Source: Scortum barcoo (lineage: Eukaryota; Chordata; Actinopteri; Centrarchiformes; Terapontidae). From it: DNA of 64,000 bases. Positions 26,531 through 39,400 of the stretch are shown here, one piece after another. The stretch spans positions 7,537,501-7,601,500 of the forward strand of contig CM041544.1 of assembly GCA_023238725.1 (NCBI GenBank), read 5' to 3'. The position numbers were made by a program, and so were the translations under genes. How positions within the stretch are numbered: position 1 is the first letter of the stretch; each line of letters opens with the position of its first letter. The notes below the pieces were generated by a model. That model was not told the origin of the DNA. It made no database searches and saw nothing but the letters and a program-made list of their open reading frames with translations.

Positions 26531-28759
26531 GACAGACAGGAAAACAGCCTCAATTATCCACTTCCTGCTGAACACAGGAAAATTAGCTATGTTTCTGTAC
26601 CTAATTTTTTGTCATAGTTTACAGACAAGTGTGTCATTATGAAATTTAAATGTCACTTTTTGTAACTTACTCAGTTGGTCCTTCAGACATTGACAGAGAC
26701 AGATACAACTCCAATCACTAATGGGCGGATCAACCAACAAATTCATCTTGGAAATAGTTGGAAAAATCCCTGCTTGAAAAAAACTGAACAAAAATTAACA
26801 GTATTTTACTGCTGAGAATATTTACACTGTCAGTGTCCCCAAACAAAGTCTCTATACATTAACTCTTTAATCATGATTAATTATTCGTTCATTCATTATT
26901 CATTCATTAACTAATTAATCATGACAAAAAACAGATTTCTGATTGAATTTAAGTGGCAACAAACATTTATTTTACAATATAGTGTACTGGTGTTAAAACA
27001 GTTTACATTGCCATAGTTTGGTGACAGCACAGGTCAGGTCAGGCTAACTTCTATAAATCAGGATTATGTTCATTAAATCAGTTTCACCAAGCATGTTTCA
27101 GCCTTTGCTTGTCGTCTGGATCTCCGGTGCAGAGTCAGGTCAGGTCCTGTCAGGTCATCCCTCCCCCCACATAATTAGCCTGCCCATGCTAAAGTAGAAA
27201 TAGAAATGGATTCTAGTGAAAAAGGCTGTGAGATGGTTTTTGGTATTGCTTAAATCAACTCCACCTGCAAGCCTGCCAATGACTTGAAAAATGGATTTCA
27301 TTGCATGTTCTTAGTATAAGAACTATGGTGAGATCAATTATTTAGTCCCTCTGTTAAATGTGGAGTATATTTAAAAAAAAAAAAAAACGTACATATTTAT
27401 AAGCCTTCATTTAGGCACAAAGAAACAATCACGTCATCACGTAATAAATATCACTCTTATGTATATCTGGATTGATTACTGGCAGTGATAGCAGATAGAA
27501 AAAATTACATCTGGCATGCACTAGTGGCTTGAGCAATCAGCGCAGCCATGGCCACGCTTGATGAAATGCCTTCTGAAAAGGCCACCTCTTCACATTTGTA
27601 AAAGTCACCTTCCATTATCTTCCAATTGTGGGAGCCGGGTGTTCTTTGAGCTCTGTAATGTTATCTTTTACAAGTGTGGCAGGACCAGCCTGACATTTGT
27701 AAACAGTCTCTTTACCTCCCATTCCTTTTGATTCAACATCTTTATAACCAATCAGATACGGCTCCTGTTCTCCTGACGGTTGGGGCTGCAGCCAGCTAGA
27801 CTTACCGTAAGAAGCCTTCCAGAGCTACATTCATCTTTCTAGCTAAATGCCAGAGTGTCATCACGCTGGTATTTCACAGAACGGGTCCTTGAAAAATATG
27901 TGTCTCCTGCCACTCCACTAAATGTGACTGGATTTAGATGAAATACACTGGACTGATAATAACATAGCAGTGTGACTGGTTGGCAGCTGACTTCAGATAA
28001 AGTGTGTGGGTGAAATGCAATGTGTAATTGGCAGAGAGAATTTGAGTGTGTGAACTGGAAGTGTGAAAGACAAGCAACAGTCCCCTGAGCATATTGGAAA
28101 ATCTGCAATCTGCGGATTTAATGGTCAAGCAAGAATCTGAGTTTACCCAATATTCTAATGACTTACATGTGCAACAAATGTCAGTCTTGGTGTATTCAAA
28201 TGAGACCGTTTCTTTGGACATGTTTCTATTATCATTCCAATGTGGTGATAGATAATGCAGCCCTTTCTTACTGGCATTTCTGCTGTTTTTCATAGTCTTT
28301 CACACAAGTTAATTACAGCTTAGCCTTTCCAAACTGGAGAGAGGTAAATTACTGCAGACCTCTGGGAAATGGCTGTAAAATTTACATCTGTTTGAAAAGA
28401 CTTTTTATACAGCATTAATTCCCGCTCCATTATTTTTCTTGTTCCCGTGTACACTGTTGGTCATGGCTGGCAAGTGACTAGATTTGACAATTGACTTAAT
28501 AAGCTACGGGTACAAAAGTCACATGGTAAAGCTGTAATATAATTAAAATATAATTATGAAAATGTACATCTACTTTTGAAATGGCCATTTTTCCTTAATT
28601 ATACTTTATTACATTTCAATCATGATTGTATTGTATAAAATACAAGAAAATCGTATCAGAACAATATCACTACAACATCATACACATATAATTACCATTT
28701 AAGCCTGCTTTAACTGAATTACAAACACAAAACAGACATATTATCACCATTTATGGTGA
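26531..28759. other. noncoding, nothing recognised
   Basis: An AT-rich palindromic patch with TAATCATGATTAATTA and repeated CATTCATT near 26868-26925, repeated CAGGTCA words near 27030-27160, and poly(A) near 27371-27385. No gene. Confidence 0.5.
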
Positions 28760-29060
28760 ATGTGTTGTTTATTTATGTATCCAGCAGATATGAAGTGACG
28801 GTAGCATTTATTGGGAGTTGTGTTTCTAGTCACCTGATGAATATAATTCCAATCTTCGCTTTCATTCCAGCGGGTTTTTCACTGAAAACAGCTACCTGCT
28901 GAATTGTTAGTGGTTAGAGTGAACCTAAACATTAAGGTTGTGCCCTGTAAAACCAAAACAATGTGCTGAAAGATGTGAAAATGCTCTGTAGAGCTGAGGG
29001 AAGATGCACCGTCAAGTAAATTTGCTGTGTGGGTCACTATGAGAGTCCCTCTTTCTCATA
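28760..29060 (+). repeat. interspersed repeat family C, copy 1
   Basis: Shares with 36120-36490 the blocks CACTGAAAACAGCTACCTGC, AGAGTGAACCTAAACATTAA, CTGAAAGATGTGAAAATGC and the ending TGTGGGTCACTATGAGAG. Noncoding interspersed repeat of fish type. Confidence 0.65.
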
Positions 29061-31243
29061 CATATAGTAATATGGTCAATTGTTAATTTATATTATTGAT
29101 TATAGCAGCTTTAATTTAATATTACAAAGCATTTCCACATATAGATTTTGAACCTTAAAAATACATTAGAGCTGAATCAGCTGCTCTCAGTCCCACACTT
29201 TCTACGTTACTGAGTGTAATCCAAAGCCATGCAAAGACTCAAACCCACAACATAATGAGCACATTGTTTAGACCCCAGCTGGATGATTCATTAGGACACC
29301 TTCTACAAAGTGTATTCATAAAACTCCAAGCACAAGTTTGGTCATGTTAAAGGTAAAGTAGCTGCCAAAATGTGTCCTGCGGGATGTGTGCATGGAGAGG
29401 AAGTTGAGTTGTGCTTCTGGCAAAACCTCCGACAGTGGTAGCTAATGTTGCATGTAGAGCCTGAGAGACATTCTGCACGTGCTGTCATTCATTCCCATTA
29501 TCCCTGAGTTGGAGTGCCAATTGAGATATCAATCAGTCCACGACTACTCATGCTGAAGCTGTCATGTGCCACCATGCTGGAATGAGCTGTGACGGACAAA
29601 GATGGATGACAGATCCCGACAGAGGGAATATCCTTAACAGGAGAATAATTAGCGGCATGCAATTCAAGCGGACTCACCATGGGATGAATTTATTTTTTGC
29701 ATGTGATACTGGGGGAAAAACCAGAGGAAGGACCAGCGGGTGAAGGCCCATCTCTCAGGTGTTTCATAAGCATGACACAGAAATGATTTTCAGAGTGACG
29801 CTGCAGTAAAAATGATGACGCTGATAACTGTCCTGATGTCGACTTCATGCAGGTTCCGGTCCACCAGCTACAGAAGTAGGTCATGTAGTGGTGGAGAAAC
29901 ACCTGAGCCAATCACTGGCTGGCAAACAGGATAAAGCTACTCGCTGGAGCCCTACAGCTTTGATGGAGCAGTGTCAGGTGTCTTTTCAAAAGATTTATAA
30001 ATAGCACATAGCTTCTCCCCGAGCTGCAGATCTGCCTCCCTCTCAGTGTCATTAAGCCCAATTGGAGTGGTAATTGCTTATAGCGAGGCAGTCAACCAAA
30101 TCGCTGATGGATGGAAGGAGACGACAAGACTATTTTTGGCAAAGCTGCTGTGGCTGTGGATGGAGGTAACAGGACACCTTTTTTAGCAGCAAACCATTTT
30201 CTCATCAAATTTTACCTTACAGGTGCTGCCAAACCCCAAATCTCATTACGACATTTAATGCATTTATTCATGAATGGAGAGAGAGAGAAAGAGATGTATC
30301 ATTTCCTCAGTATGCATGGCATCAATATCAGAGATCACAGAGTCTCATTGTTGACCCAGCCTGGGAGCCTTCACACAATGAGCTATTACAGCTTCCCTGA
30401 TTGTTTTGTCAAAAACACGAACGGGCAGCGGGCCGTTGAAATGAGAGCACCCGTCAGAATGAAGAAGAATGGTGCACCTCTCTTTTTCAATTCGGTCTCT
30501 TTACTCATGGGGTTTCCTCTTTTTCTGCCGCTTCAAAGCAACCAGCCAGAAGGTTATTTTTCACCTCGCCACCTCACCTGATAAACCCGTGGGTTTGCTC
30601 AGTGTCTTGTGCCTGCAGATGCCACGGTGGTGCTGATGGGGCACTCTGGCGCACTGGAGACTGGACGTACAGAGAGGGGGGTCGGGGGGGTCTAACAGTG
30701 GGTAAGTAATAGTAACACTATCTGGACTGTGAAATGCCAGGGAGGAACGCGAGGAATGGTTGAGCCAGCACCATGGCAACAAAAATAAAGGGAAGCGGCA
30801 TAGCTAAGACTCCCAAGGCGACTGTTCATGCTCTTTTCCTGGATTTCCCTTATCACCAATAACAAGATGTTCACTGGGGCTGACAGTTCATGAATGCTGG
30901 AGGGTTCAATTGATTTATATACAACATTTGTACATATGCTGCAAGAAGAAATGTGAAAAACAACACAAAAGCTGAAATTTGACCATTTTTTCCTCATTGC
31001 AGATAATTCCCAAATCAGATACAACTTCTATTGGATGCAAAATTAATTAGATTCTGCCTCAATAATGAACTGCATGTGTGTGTATGCATGTGCGCCTGTG
31101 CTTGCCTGAAATAGTATTTCCCCTTTTTCAATTAAAAAATGCCTCTCTCCTTCTCACTTTGTTATAAATGAAGCCCAGTGGAAGATATACAAGCAAAAGA
31201 TTTGGAAATAAATTAACAAAGAGGACAGAGATGGGCAAAAAAC
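29061..31243. other. noncoding, nothing recognised
   Basis: Non-repetitive, moderately GC-rich stretches at 29480-29960 and 30060-30600. A 156-codon plus frame at 30111-30581 has no known motif or splice support. Confidence 0.45.
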
Positions 31244-31785
31244 ATAGATAAGATAAGATAGATAAGATAGATAAGATCTTTTATTGATCCCACAGTGGGG
31301 AAATTCCTCTGTCACAGCAGCTCAAAAACAAGTAAAAGAGACATTAAATAGTAGATGAAAAAACACACAAGACATAAAAAACAGTATTTACAATAAATAG
31401 TGAACAATAGTAATAATAATAACAGAAAAAAAAAATGATGAAACATCAGTAAACATCAGTCCTACTGTGGTATGGAAGTGTTTGTTACGATGACAAAGGT
31501 TTATAGTGCAGCATTAAACAGTCTGATAGTGTTTGGGATGAAGGACCTGCGGAAGCGCTCCTTCCTACACCTTGGGTGTCTGAGTCTGTTGCTGAAGGAG
31601 CTGCTTAAGGCCCCCACAGTCTGATGCAGAGGGTGGGAGGTGTTGTCCATGATGGTGGACAGTTTTGGCCAGAGCCCTCCTCTCCCCCATCACCTCGATG
31701 GAGTCCAGGGGCAGCCACAGACTGAGCTGGCTCTTTTAATCAGTCTGTTGAGCCTCTTCTTGTCCCGCTCAGAACACCCCATAAA
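31244..31785 (-). mobile_element. LINE 3' end with reverse-transcriptase C-terminal remnant
   Basis: On the minus strand, 31775-31520 encodes pieces such as RDKKRLNRLIKRASSVCGCP, DSIEVMGERRALAK and, in another frame, a segment ending near the phrase for RxSFIPNTIRLFN, typical of the end of fish LINE ORF2 proteins. At least two small frame disruptions separate the pieces. Then comes a 3' UTR, a CAATAAAA signal (31286-31279) and a tail of TTATCTATC-like units at 31277-31244. The 5' part is missing (usual LINE truncation). The 127-codon plus-strand frame here is a shadow. Confidence 0.8.
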
Positions 31786-31982
31786 GGTAGATTTCAGCTG
31801 TGTCCTTGACCTCGGGGTCATGCAGAGACAGATTCCCCTGGGGTTTTACAAAGGGCTCCTCAAGTTCACTTCCTACACTGCGGGACGAATGGCTGCTTTT
31901 GGAAACCTCCTGGGGAGACACAAGAAAGTGACCTCATGGCTCTGCAGTGGACCGGCTGCAGAGCAGGATGTGGCAGCATCCC

Positions 31983-32026
31983 TCTGCCAGCTGTATATTA
32001 TTAATCTGCCAGCTGTATATTAGTAA
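31983..32026. repeat. 22-bp tandem duplication
   Basis: TCTGCCAGCTGTATATTA occurs twice with a 22-bp period, the spacer differing by one base. Confidence 0.9.
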
Positions 32027-32689
32027 ACCTCAAAGACCTCAACTCTCAGTGCCACTGCATGTTTGCTTGTTCTGCCCTTGAAGCGGCCGCAGTCTTAATT
32101 CATAATGTTATATGAAGTTCCAGACTGGACAAGGTCAGTGAGGATGAGAACAAAATGTAGTTTGTGTTTTTTCATGGTACTGCAGCTATTTGGAGTGGGG
32201 TCACACTGAGGTCATTTTAAAGAGAGTTCTTCGAAGCTTTAGTAGTTGTATCAATAAACCATCCATTTCTTGAGGAACAATAACATAATAATGAGGCATA
32301 CACACTATATTGGTACCATGATAAAAGGAAAATCATAATACAATTACTTATATTCTTCCTGTCTGTATGAACAAAATGATAATTATCTATTTGAAGTGAA
32401 GAGGCAGTCTTGGAACACTAGGAAACCATGCAATCCCATGTACTATTGCCTCTTTTAATTCAGCTTTTTAATAAATCAAGTGAAATATATTGGGCAAACT
32501 GGCCACAGTCGCTTTTGATACAATCCTATTTTGTTATCTAAATCTTTTCATTCATAGAGAAACATACAATTATTCTGTTTTCTCGTTTTGTGCTTTGTCA
32601 TTGAGACACAATTGTGCTTTTATTTTGTTGCAAACCTTGGACTAGGACTTGAAAACAACACTTGAGAGTTTACAGCCACACTGCCGGCT

Positions 32690-32995
32690 CTGTGATGGTT
32701 AATATTAACATGCCAACAGTGACCATGATAACATGCTAATGTTTGGCAGGTATAAGGTTTAGCATGTATGCTATCTTATTTTGGCATGGTAGTATACTAA
32801 AATTTGCCCAGTAGAAATATAGCTGAGACTGTTGGTAATGTAGTTTTGGTGTTTGGTTCCAAGCTAAACTTTTAGACTAACCCTTTTAAACACGACTATA
32901 AAAAATTCATGCCAATCCATCAAATAATAGTTGAGATAATTCAATCTGGTCCAAAGTGATGGACCAACTTACTAACAGAGCAACATTACACAAAG
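32690..32995 (+). repeat. interspersed repeat family B copy
   Basis: ATAACATGCTAATGTTTGGC, ATGCCAATCCATCAAATAAT, AGTTGAGATAATTCAATCTG and GGTCCAAAGTGATGGACCAA follow the family in forward orientation. Noncoding. Confidence 0.7.
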
Positions 32996-33259
32996 CTGTG
33001 CTGCTGGGCTAATATGTTAATTTCCTCATACTGCACTTAAATAATTAACTCATTATAGCAGAACACATGAAATAACCTTCACAACATGGTTAGCAATCCC
33101 ACTGAATTTAGGAAAACAGACGAGAAGCGAGAGGGAAGTTTTATTGGACACCCTCTGGGTTTGTTGGGAGATCAAACTGAATGAAATAATGTGTCAAAAC
33201 AGAACTAAACACTAATAAATTCAGAAGCAGCTGCCCGTCCTAATTCTAAGGCTTTGGAA

Positions 33260-33524
33260 AAGCTCTATATCTCCATGTTTTCTGCTATATGTACTATTCA
33301 TATACTTTCATTTCATTTCATTTTTCATTTCCTCTTGAATGTGTGTAATAGTTTTCCCTATATTACCCTTATTTTTCCGTATATTACCTCTGTTCAGCCT
33401 TGTTTTTAGCTGTATATCTGTCTCTATTTTCCTGTAAATTGTTCTGTGTGTAAATGCATTGACAGAAACTTAAAACCAGGGTCACAGTCTGTGTATGTTG
33501 ACCAATAAAAATCAGATTCTGATC
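33260..33524 (+). mobile_element. LINE-type 3' tail (plus orientation)
   Basis: T-rich UTR with GTGTGTAAATGCATTGACAG, AAACTTAAAACCAGGGTCAC, and an end CCAATAAAAATCAGATTCTG. It resembles the 3' UTR of a common fish non-LTR element whose tail is built of GATTCT units. The coding part is absent. Confidence 0.6.
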
Positions 33525-35147
33525 AATGTATCTTAAGATTACTGACTAAATGGTCACATTTGAAATGGCATGCACGCTTTCTTTCCTTTTTTGCTCCATT
33601 TGTCGGTCTCTTTTTGATGTTTATTATGTTAACTGTCTCTCTTGATCGTTACATGTAATACTTGATTACTTTTATTTATGATTATGCCAGATTTAAAAAA
33701 AACACATAAATTGATGGGTGATAAAGACCTAGACCATACTACAATATATCCATCAACACCTGGATTAATATGCAAGTGTGACATGTAACCATCTTATGAT
33801 AGAGTGTGTGACCCTGAGGTTAAACTGGGTTTAATTCAGGTTTATGTGGTTAAGCTATGCATTAAGTTATTAGACATGGTTTGGGCTGTATGTATTAGAC
33901 TTAATGTATAAATGTTAAGTGCCACTCTAATCATGTGATATACAGTGGACAGTAGTCTCTGATTCCCTTGTTGAAGAGATTTCCACCTGTCACAGTTTCA
34001 CCATATCAGGCTAACAGTCAGTATTTCTTACATTTCAGTGCCCCTGTGGCTATTTACATTTGTGAAAGTAATTGGAGCAAACATGCATGCCACATAATAC
34101 ATGGGGAGGAACTACTGCAAGACAAAAAAAACACTGTCATGATGATTAAATTAACTCGACTAGAGTGGGTAAATAAATCTGGTTTGGAGCCTGAGACGAT
34201 TTATTTTAGTTACATACTTCTTGAAGTCCTGTATTTATTTATTTTTTTAGACACATATATTGAAACACAGTTCTTTCTGCATCCTTAAGGGGAAAAAAAC
34301 TACTTCCAAACAAAACTCAGAGCTTGAGATTGCCTTGTCAAACCTGCCTGAGGTGAACTCGGTGAACGGGATATTAAAACAGGATACTCTGTAAATATAC
34401 TGAGCCTCCGTGTCAGCGAGTGCAAACCTCCAAACATCAAACAGATCTAAAGTAAGTTTAAGAAATCCACTGTCCCTTAGCAAACACACACAAACAGGTT
34501 CTTTAACTTGACTGCTACGCTTTTCTTGGTGTCATGACACACCATGCAGGTTCAATCCGCTCTCAAGCTCCGTGATGAATATTGATGCTTCCATTTAAAT
34601 TTATCTTGTCTCCTGTAGCTTTAAGTCTGCTTATCTAGGTTTACCGCTTCCATTTCATTTAGATAATTCATGCTGGATGATTGTCACGCAGATGCAGGCT
34701 GCTGTAATTTCAAACATTTGTAGCTGTACAACGTGATTAATAAAACATAGCGGGGCAAGTGCTCCTGTGCAACAGCAAAACATTTCAAAACTACTTTACG
34801 TTGTTGGTGGAGAAGCGCTGCATATTCCAACAGGCATCTGTTCTCAGATGTGTGTTGCGGCCTGCATCTTTTATAGACATACATCCTCCCCTACAGAAAT
34901 ACTCACAACGCTATCTGTTTTCTCTGTCGTTTTCCATTTCTTCCTCTCTTTTTCACCCTGCTCCCATTTTAAATTCCAAATGACACTAATGTCCTTGGGC
35001 TGCTGTTCATCTGTTTGTTGCATTAGCGAGGAGAAGGAAAGTTTAAGAGGGCCTGTATAGCTGTTCTTGACACATTTATTAAAATGTTGCACGTCTCAAG
35101 GCAAAATTCCTATAAATAGTGTGCAGGTCCCTGGTTAAATATAATGC

Positions 35148-35148
<1 letters not shown>
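33525..35148. other. noncoding, nothing recognised
   Basis: No repeat or gene recognised; frames up to 106 codons only. Confidence 0.5.

Positions 35149-35189
<41 letters not shown>
35149..35189. repeat. (GT)n microsatellite
   Basis: About 20 pure GT units; the adjacent minus-strand frame with a run of His-Thr is a by-product. Confidence 0.97.
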
Positions 35190-35190
<1 letters not shown>

Positions 35191-35582
35191 AAGCACATGA
35201 GCAGCATGAGTGAACATGCAGAATGACCATCCTGTGATAGAGCGTGTTTATCACACAAACTTAAATCTGACAACTCAGATTGGTTGGTAACATTCACACC
35301 AAGAGGATGTACTGTTACTGTCGAGACCTTTTAATTCTCCAGTGTAAGATCCGCGTGACCTAGATGGCGAGCCCTTTCAGCTTGATAGGCCACATAAACC
35401 GAGTCAAGTGTCAACCAAGGGTCAACGCAGTAATCTGTTTTGTTAAAATACTTCACATTAGTAACATTAATACCAGGGCACAGAGGTCAGTAAATATAAA
35501 TATAAATAGTGACTTGTGAATATTACTGCACAAAGTCTAGCCTGTGTCTCAGTCTTTTCTATAGTCCCCATTGGTGCACTGC

Positions 35583-35972
35583 TGTTACGCTGAGCTTCAG
35601 ACAGGGAGGACACAAATGCATGACGCCAGGCAGGTACAGATAGTTAAAGGTTTTAATATAGGAAATGCAAGATCTTACACACACAAGGTTGACAGGATGA
35701 TGAAACATGCTGACAAAACTCTGAGACATGAACAACAATCTGGCAACAAGACAGGGGGGAAACACAGACAATATATACACATGAGATAATGGGGAACAGG
35801 TGGAAACAATCAGGGCGGGGCAGACAATCACACAGGCGGGAAACACACAATGGCAGGAAGTTAAGGGACCTGAAACGAGAGGGAAGGTTAGTATTTCAAA
35901 ATAAAGACACGCCAGAACAGGAAATAGACGCAAGACAGACATGAAACTTAACAAACACGATGAGACATGACA
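35583..35972 (-). mobile_element. solo LTR of a gypsy-type retrotransposon, with 5-bp target duplication
   Basis: 390 bp. Read on the minus strand it begins TGTCATG and ends GTAACA (the TG...CA rule). Both flanks carry the same 5 bp, ACTGC, at 35578-35582 and 35973-35977: a perfect target-site duplication. Inside, on the minus strand, a TATA-like box lies near 35771-35778 in a C/T-rich context (CTGCCCCGCCCTGATTG), and ATTAAA lies nearer the 3' end. The composition resembles fish Ty3/gypsy LTRs. There is no internal region, so it arose by recombination between two LTRs. The open frames across it are not genes. Confidence 0.85.
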
Positions 35973-36119
35973 ACTGCATTAACTAATGTGATACTTCCTA
36001 TATCCTATCCTAAATCTACTTCAGCTTGCAGCTTCAAGGAGCACAACAGTGTGACATTGAGTTAACTGCAAATATCCAGCCATATTTATACTACATACTG
36101 TACATTATACATAATTATG

Positions 36120-36490
36120 CACTATACAAATGATCACTGGAGACAAAGCAGACACTGTTTGTGTCCACATGGCAAATATACACTCCATCAACTCTTGAGG
36201 AAAATACCTGGCTCTTTAGCAGCTTAATGCTCAACTATGTTCACCAGGAAGCTGCTAATTTGTCCGTCTGCTGTTTGGTGCTGATCAGGTAGCATACTGT
36301 GAGACTTTTTCGCTGCAAACAGCTGGCTGCTGTTGCACAGAACAACACTATGAGAGTGGTGGGAGTGAACCAAAACATTGAGCTAAAAGAGGCTAATAAG
36401 CTCTGTAAAGATGTGGAACTGCAGAATCGGTGAATCTTCTTTGTGGGTTCATCACTACGAGTAACCCCTTTCACATTATGTGTGGTGCAG
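36120..36490 (+). repeat. interspersed repeat family C, copy 2
   Basis: Blocks CACTGGAGACAAAGCAGACA, GTCTGCTGTTTGGTGCTGAT, GGGAGTGAACCAAAACATTG and TGTGGGTTCATCACTACGAG match family C; more complete on its left than copy 1. The 77-codon minus frame is not a gene. Confidence 0.65.
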
Positions 36491-39400
36491 CTTGAAGTGA
36501 TAATCAGGACTGATTTGCATCCGGGAAGTCAAGTGGCTGCAGCCGTGGTTTCAGAACCACACCCAAAAAATTAACTCCACATACTGTACGTGCTGGTATG
36601 TCATCTCTGGTGTTCCCTGCTCTCGGTGGGAGCAGGATGGGCTAGACAGACTGACAGAGCGACGGCTGCTGAGAAGCAGCATCTCACATCACCACCTCCC
36701 TCCCCAGGACAGGAGCTCCTCTAAGTCTCATTAGGCCAGACTGGCAGCTCAAGTAAGAGGAAAGAGGTCCACGTGCCCAGCCTCCCATGGTAAAAACCTC
36801 CCCATCACTCACAGGAGCTCTCATTACTTCTCTCCCCTTCCCCTCCGTCCCCCAGTCCCTCTCCTAAAGGCAGCCAGCTCCATCCATCAGATCTATCGAT
36901 CCTGTCTCCCCCCGGTGTGGTACCTGCCTGTTTTTTAGACTAAGTGGGAAGGATGGCAGAGCTGGCATGATATTTCAGCTTTCCAGTGACAGCCACGTCC
37001 CCAAGGGATGTTACAAGGTGAACCAGCGTCCCGGCTTCTTGGAGCAAGTGCTCCACCGTAGATCTAAATGAAGGAGCTCTCCCCGGAGGAATTACTAACA
37101 ATATGTTTTCCTGCTTGGACATCGAGGTGATAATCAATTCTCTCTTGCTTACACTGCTGGTTACACTGCTTGCTAAAAAAAGGCTCTCTCATTCCTCTTC
37201 ATATTACACTTGAGAGACTAGCACAAAACATCTCTTTTCTCAAAACAAACCAAAGCTATTTTTTTTCCACAAACACTGTCATAACTGTTGTTTAAGGTTT
37301 GACAGTGATGTTTCACAAAGGAACGAGGATATTGTAAATCTTCTTACAGAGATTTGATGGTGTGTCACACTGAGTTCCTCTTGGCTTTGATCTTATTACT
37401 CTGATGGTTTTTGGGCAGAGAAGCAAGCTTAAGCTTTTAAAGCAATTGCCTTTGAGAAAAACATTTTAGAGCAGTCTGACATGAGCACTTGTTATACTTC
37501 TAACAGGGATTAAACACACAGCATATGACGTTATCCAGAAATATTTGTCTTTTAATCAGATCCATCCAAAATGTGTTTGCCAGGTTTCCTCAGGGTCACT
37601 CGAGTAAATTGTGATAACTTCACTCATTTGAAGTGTGTTGTCTTGATGTAATGCAGATCATTTTTAGATGTTTTTAGGTCATGAGTATTCAAACACATAC
37701 CCAGCCCCTTGGCAAATTCCAAACAGACGCCAAAAAAAATATGTCTAAAATGTTTGGATGTCTTTGTCATGTTTTGACATTTCCGCGTAAAGAGGTTACG
37801 TCATACCTGATGTATGTCTCCTAAAAAAGTGTAACTACACAACGAGGCTACAGAAAAACACAGGGAGCCGAAAAACAGTGATCAGATTGGACTACTTGTG
37901 ATTTTTTTTGCAGACGGAGAATGTAGACTATATATAATATAGCATCTTTTCAGTATCATAGTGTCTGGCAAAGCCATGTGTGGGTTCACCGGTAGAGCAT
38001 TTCTTTTTTTGTTCAATCAAGGCAGTTAACATTTTCTTTATGCCATTTTCTTTAAGCAAAATGTCCAGAACTTCCTTGATCTTCTCCAAACAAATGAAAT
38101 TCAGAGATACACTCACTGTTGTCCTGGTGAAGAAATCTGGATATAAAACATGAATTGTTTCAATCACTGTTGATTAAAGTTGAAGTGTGGCTGTCGGAGC
38201 TTATCATTGTTACAGTGCAGTTAAACAGTCCTGTTCAGAAAAGTATTATCATCACAAACACAATCAGCCCGGTCCCAGTGGATCACAGTCCTTACAGACT
38301 CTTTTATTATTAAGGCATATTAGATATCAGACGCTTGAATAGTCAGAAATTTAAATATGTTTTAATATGGCTTTCTGTTATTTTTTGCTGGGGGTCTCAC
38401 TGCTCAGATAGATCACATGCAGGCTAATTATTCCAAATTCTGTCTGAATGATTAAATATGTAAATGAGTAATATTTCTGATTGGGTTCCTGCAGGATCAG
38501 TAAATTTTTGTCTGCACTTGCACAGACACGTGTTGCGCACACACACACAAACACACACACCTTCCACTTCTGCACTCTTCTATTTTTTTCTTCAGACCTG
38601 CTCTCAGTTTTTACACATGTAATTTCTGAAAGGACCCGCGTGTAAATAGCATGTATCAAAATAAAGATGAAAATAGACGTGTTCTTGTGTCTCTGAGTGC
38701 ATTTCCACCAATCCTGTGATTTCTCATACATCCATAAGTGATGGAAATAGGTCTGTTTCTGAGGAGACTCCAGCTCCCACTGGCACAGTGTTTATAATTA
38801 AGTGTGATTTTCAGCGTCAGGCTCAGACCAAAGCAAAATGAATAAGGCAGGCTATCTGTTGTCTCTTCTTACTCTGCTCAGTTTTTCATTTGTGCCACAC
38901 TTCCCTTTTCTAGTTTGGCAGAGAAATATGCAGATTTTGAGTTGGGAAGACATGCAATCAAATGGTTTAAAATGCTCATTAATTCCACAGAAATTTCCTC
39001 CCTATTTAATTACTCAGTTGAATTTATTCAACAGTTGAGTAAAGTGCAGAGTGAATTTGAATGAGCTCCTACAACCACTGGATAAAAGGCCACTTGCAGA
39101 CAGCGGTTAGTTCAGTGTCCAGCTCAGGAGAGTTAACTTCACTGACTCATTGACCAGAACTGACATGCAGTCGCTCACACATAACAAAGGTGTCAGCTTC
39201 AGAGGAGCATACAGGAATCTCAGAGGATGTGAAAGGCATGAATACAGAGGGGAAAAAAAGAGCTCAATTTGCATTCATTAGCGGTGTCTGTGACGCCAGT
39301 TGAAGCGGTGCAGGAGGGAAATCTGCAACACGATCTATGATTCTCCCATGGTTCAGAGAGTTTGTACATGTACCTGTCAGACAACATAGCAACTCAGCAG

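Noticed and set aside
30111..30581. 156-codon plus-strand frame
   Set aside because: No domain, signal, splice or repeat support. Long for chance but within what 64 kb can produce; could be conserved noncoding sequence.
31640..32023. 127-codon plus-strand frame
   Set aside because: Antisense shadow of the LINE ORF2 remnant plus flank.
34540..34560. tRNA-like B box (GGTTCAATCCG)
   Set aside because: No matching A box or cloverleaf arms nearby.
35559..35954. 131-codon minus-strand frame, hydrophobic and Cys-rich
   Set aside because: It lies almost wholly inside the solo LTR; the residues reflect its C/T-rich sense strand.
36930..37140. Minus-strand 65-codon frame in a GC-richer patch
   Set aside because: Too short, no splice sites or similarity; more likely a noncoding element if anything.
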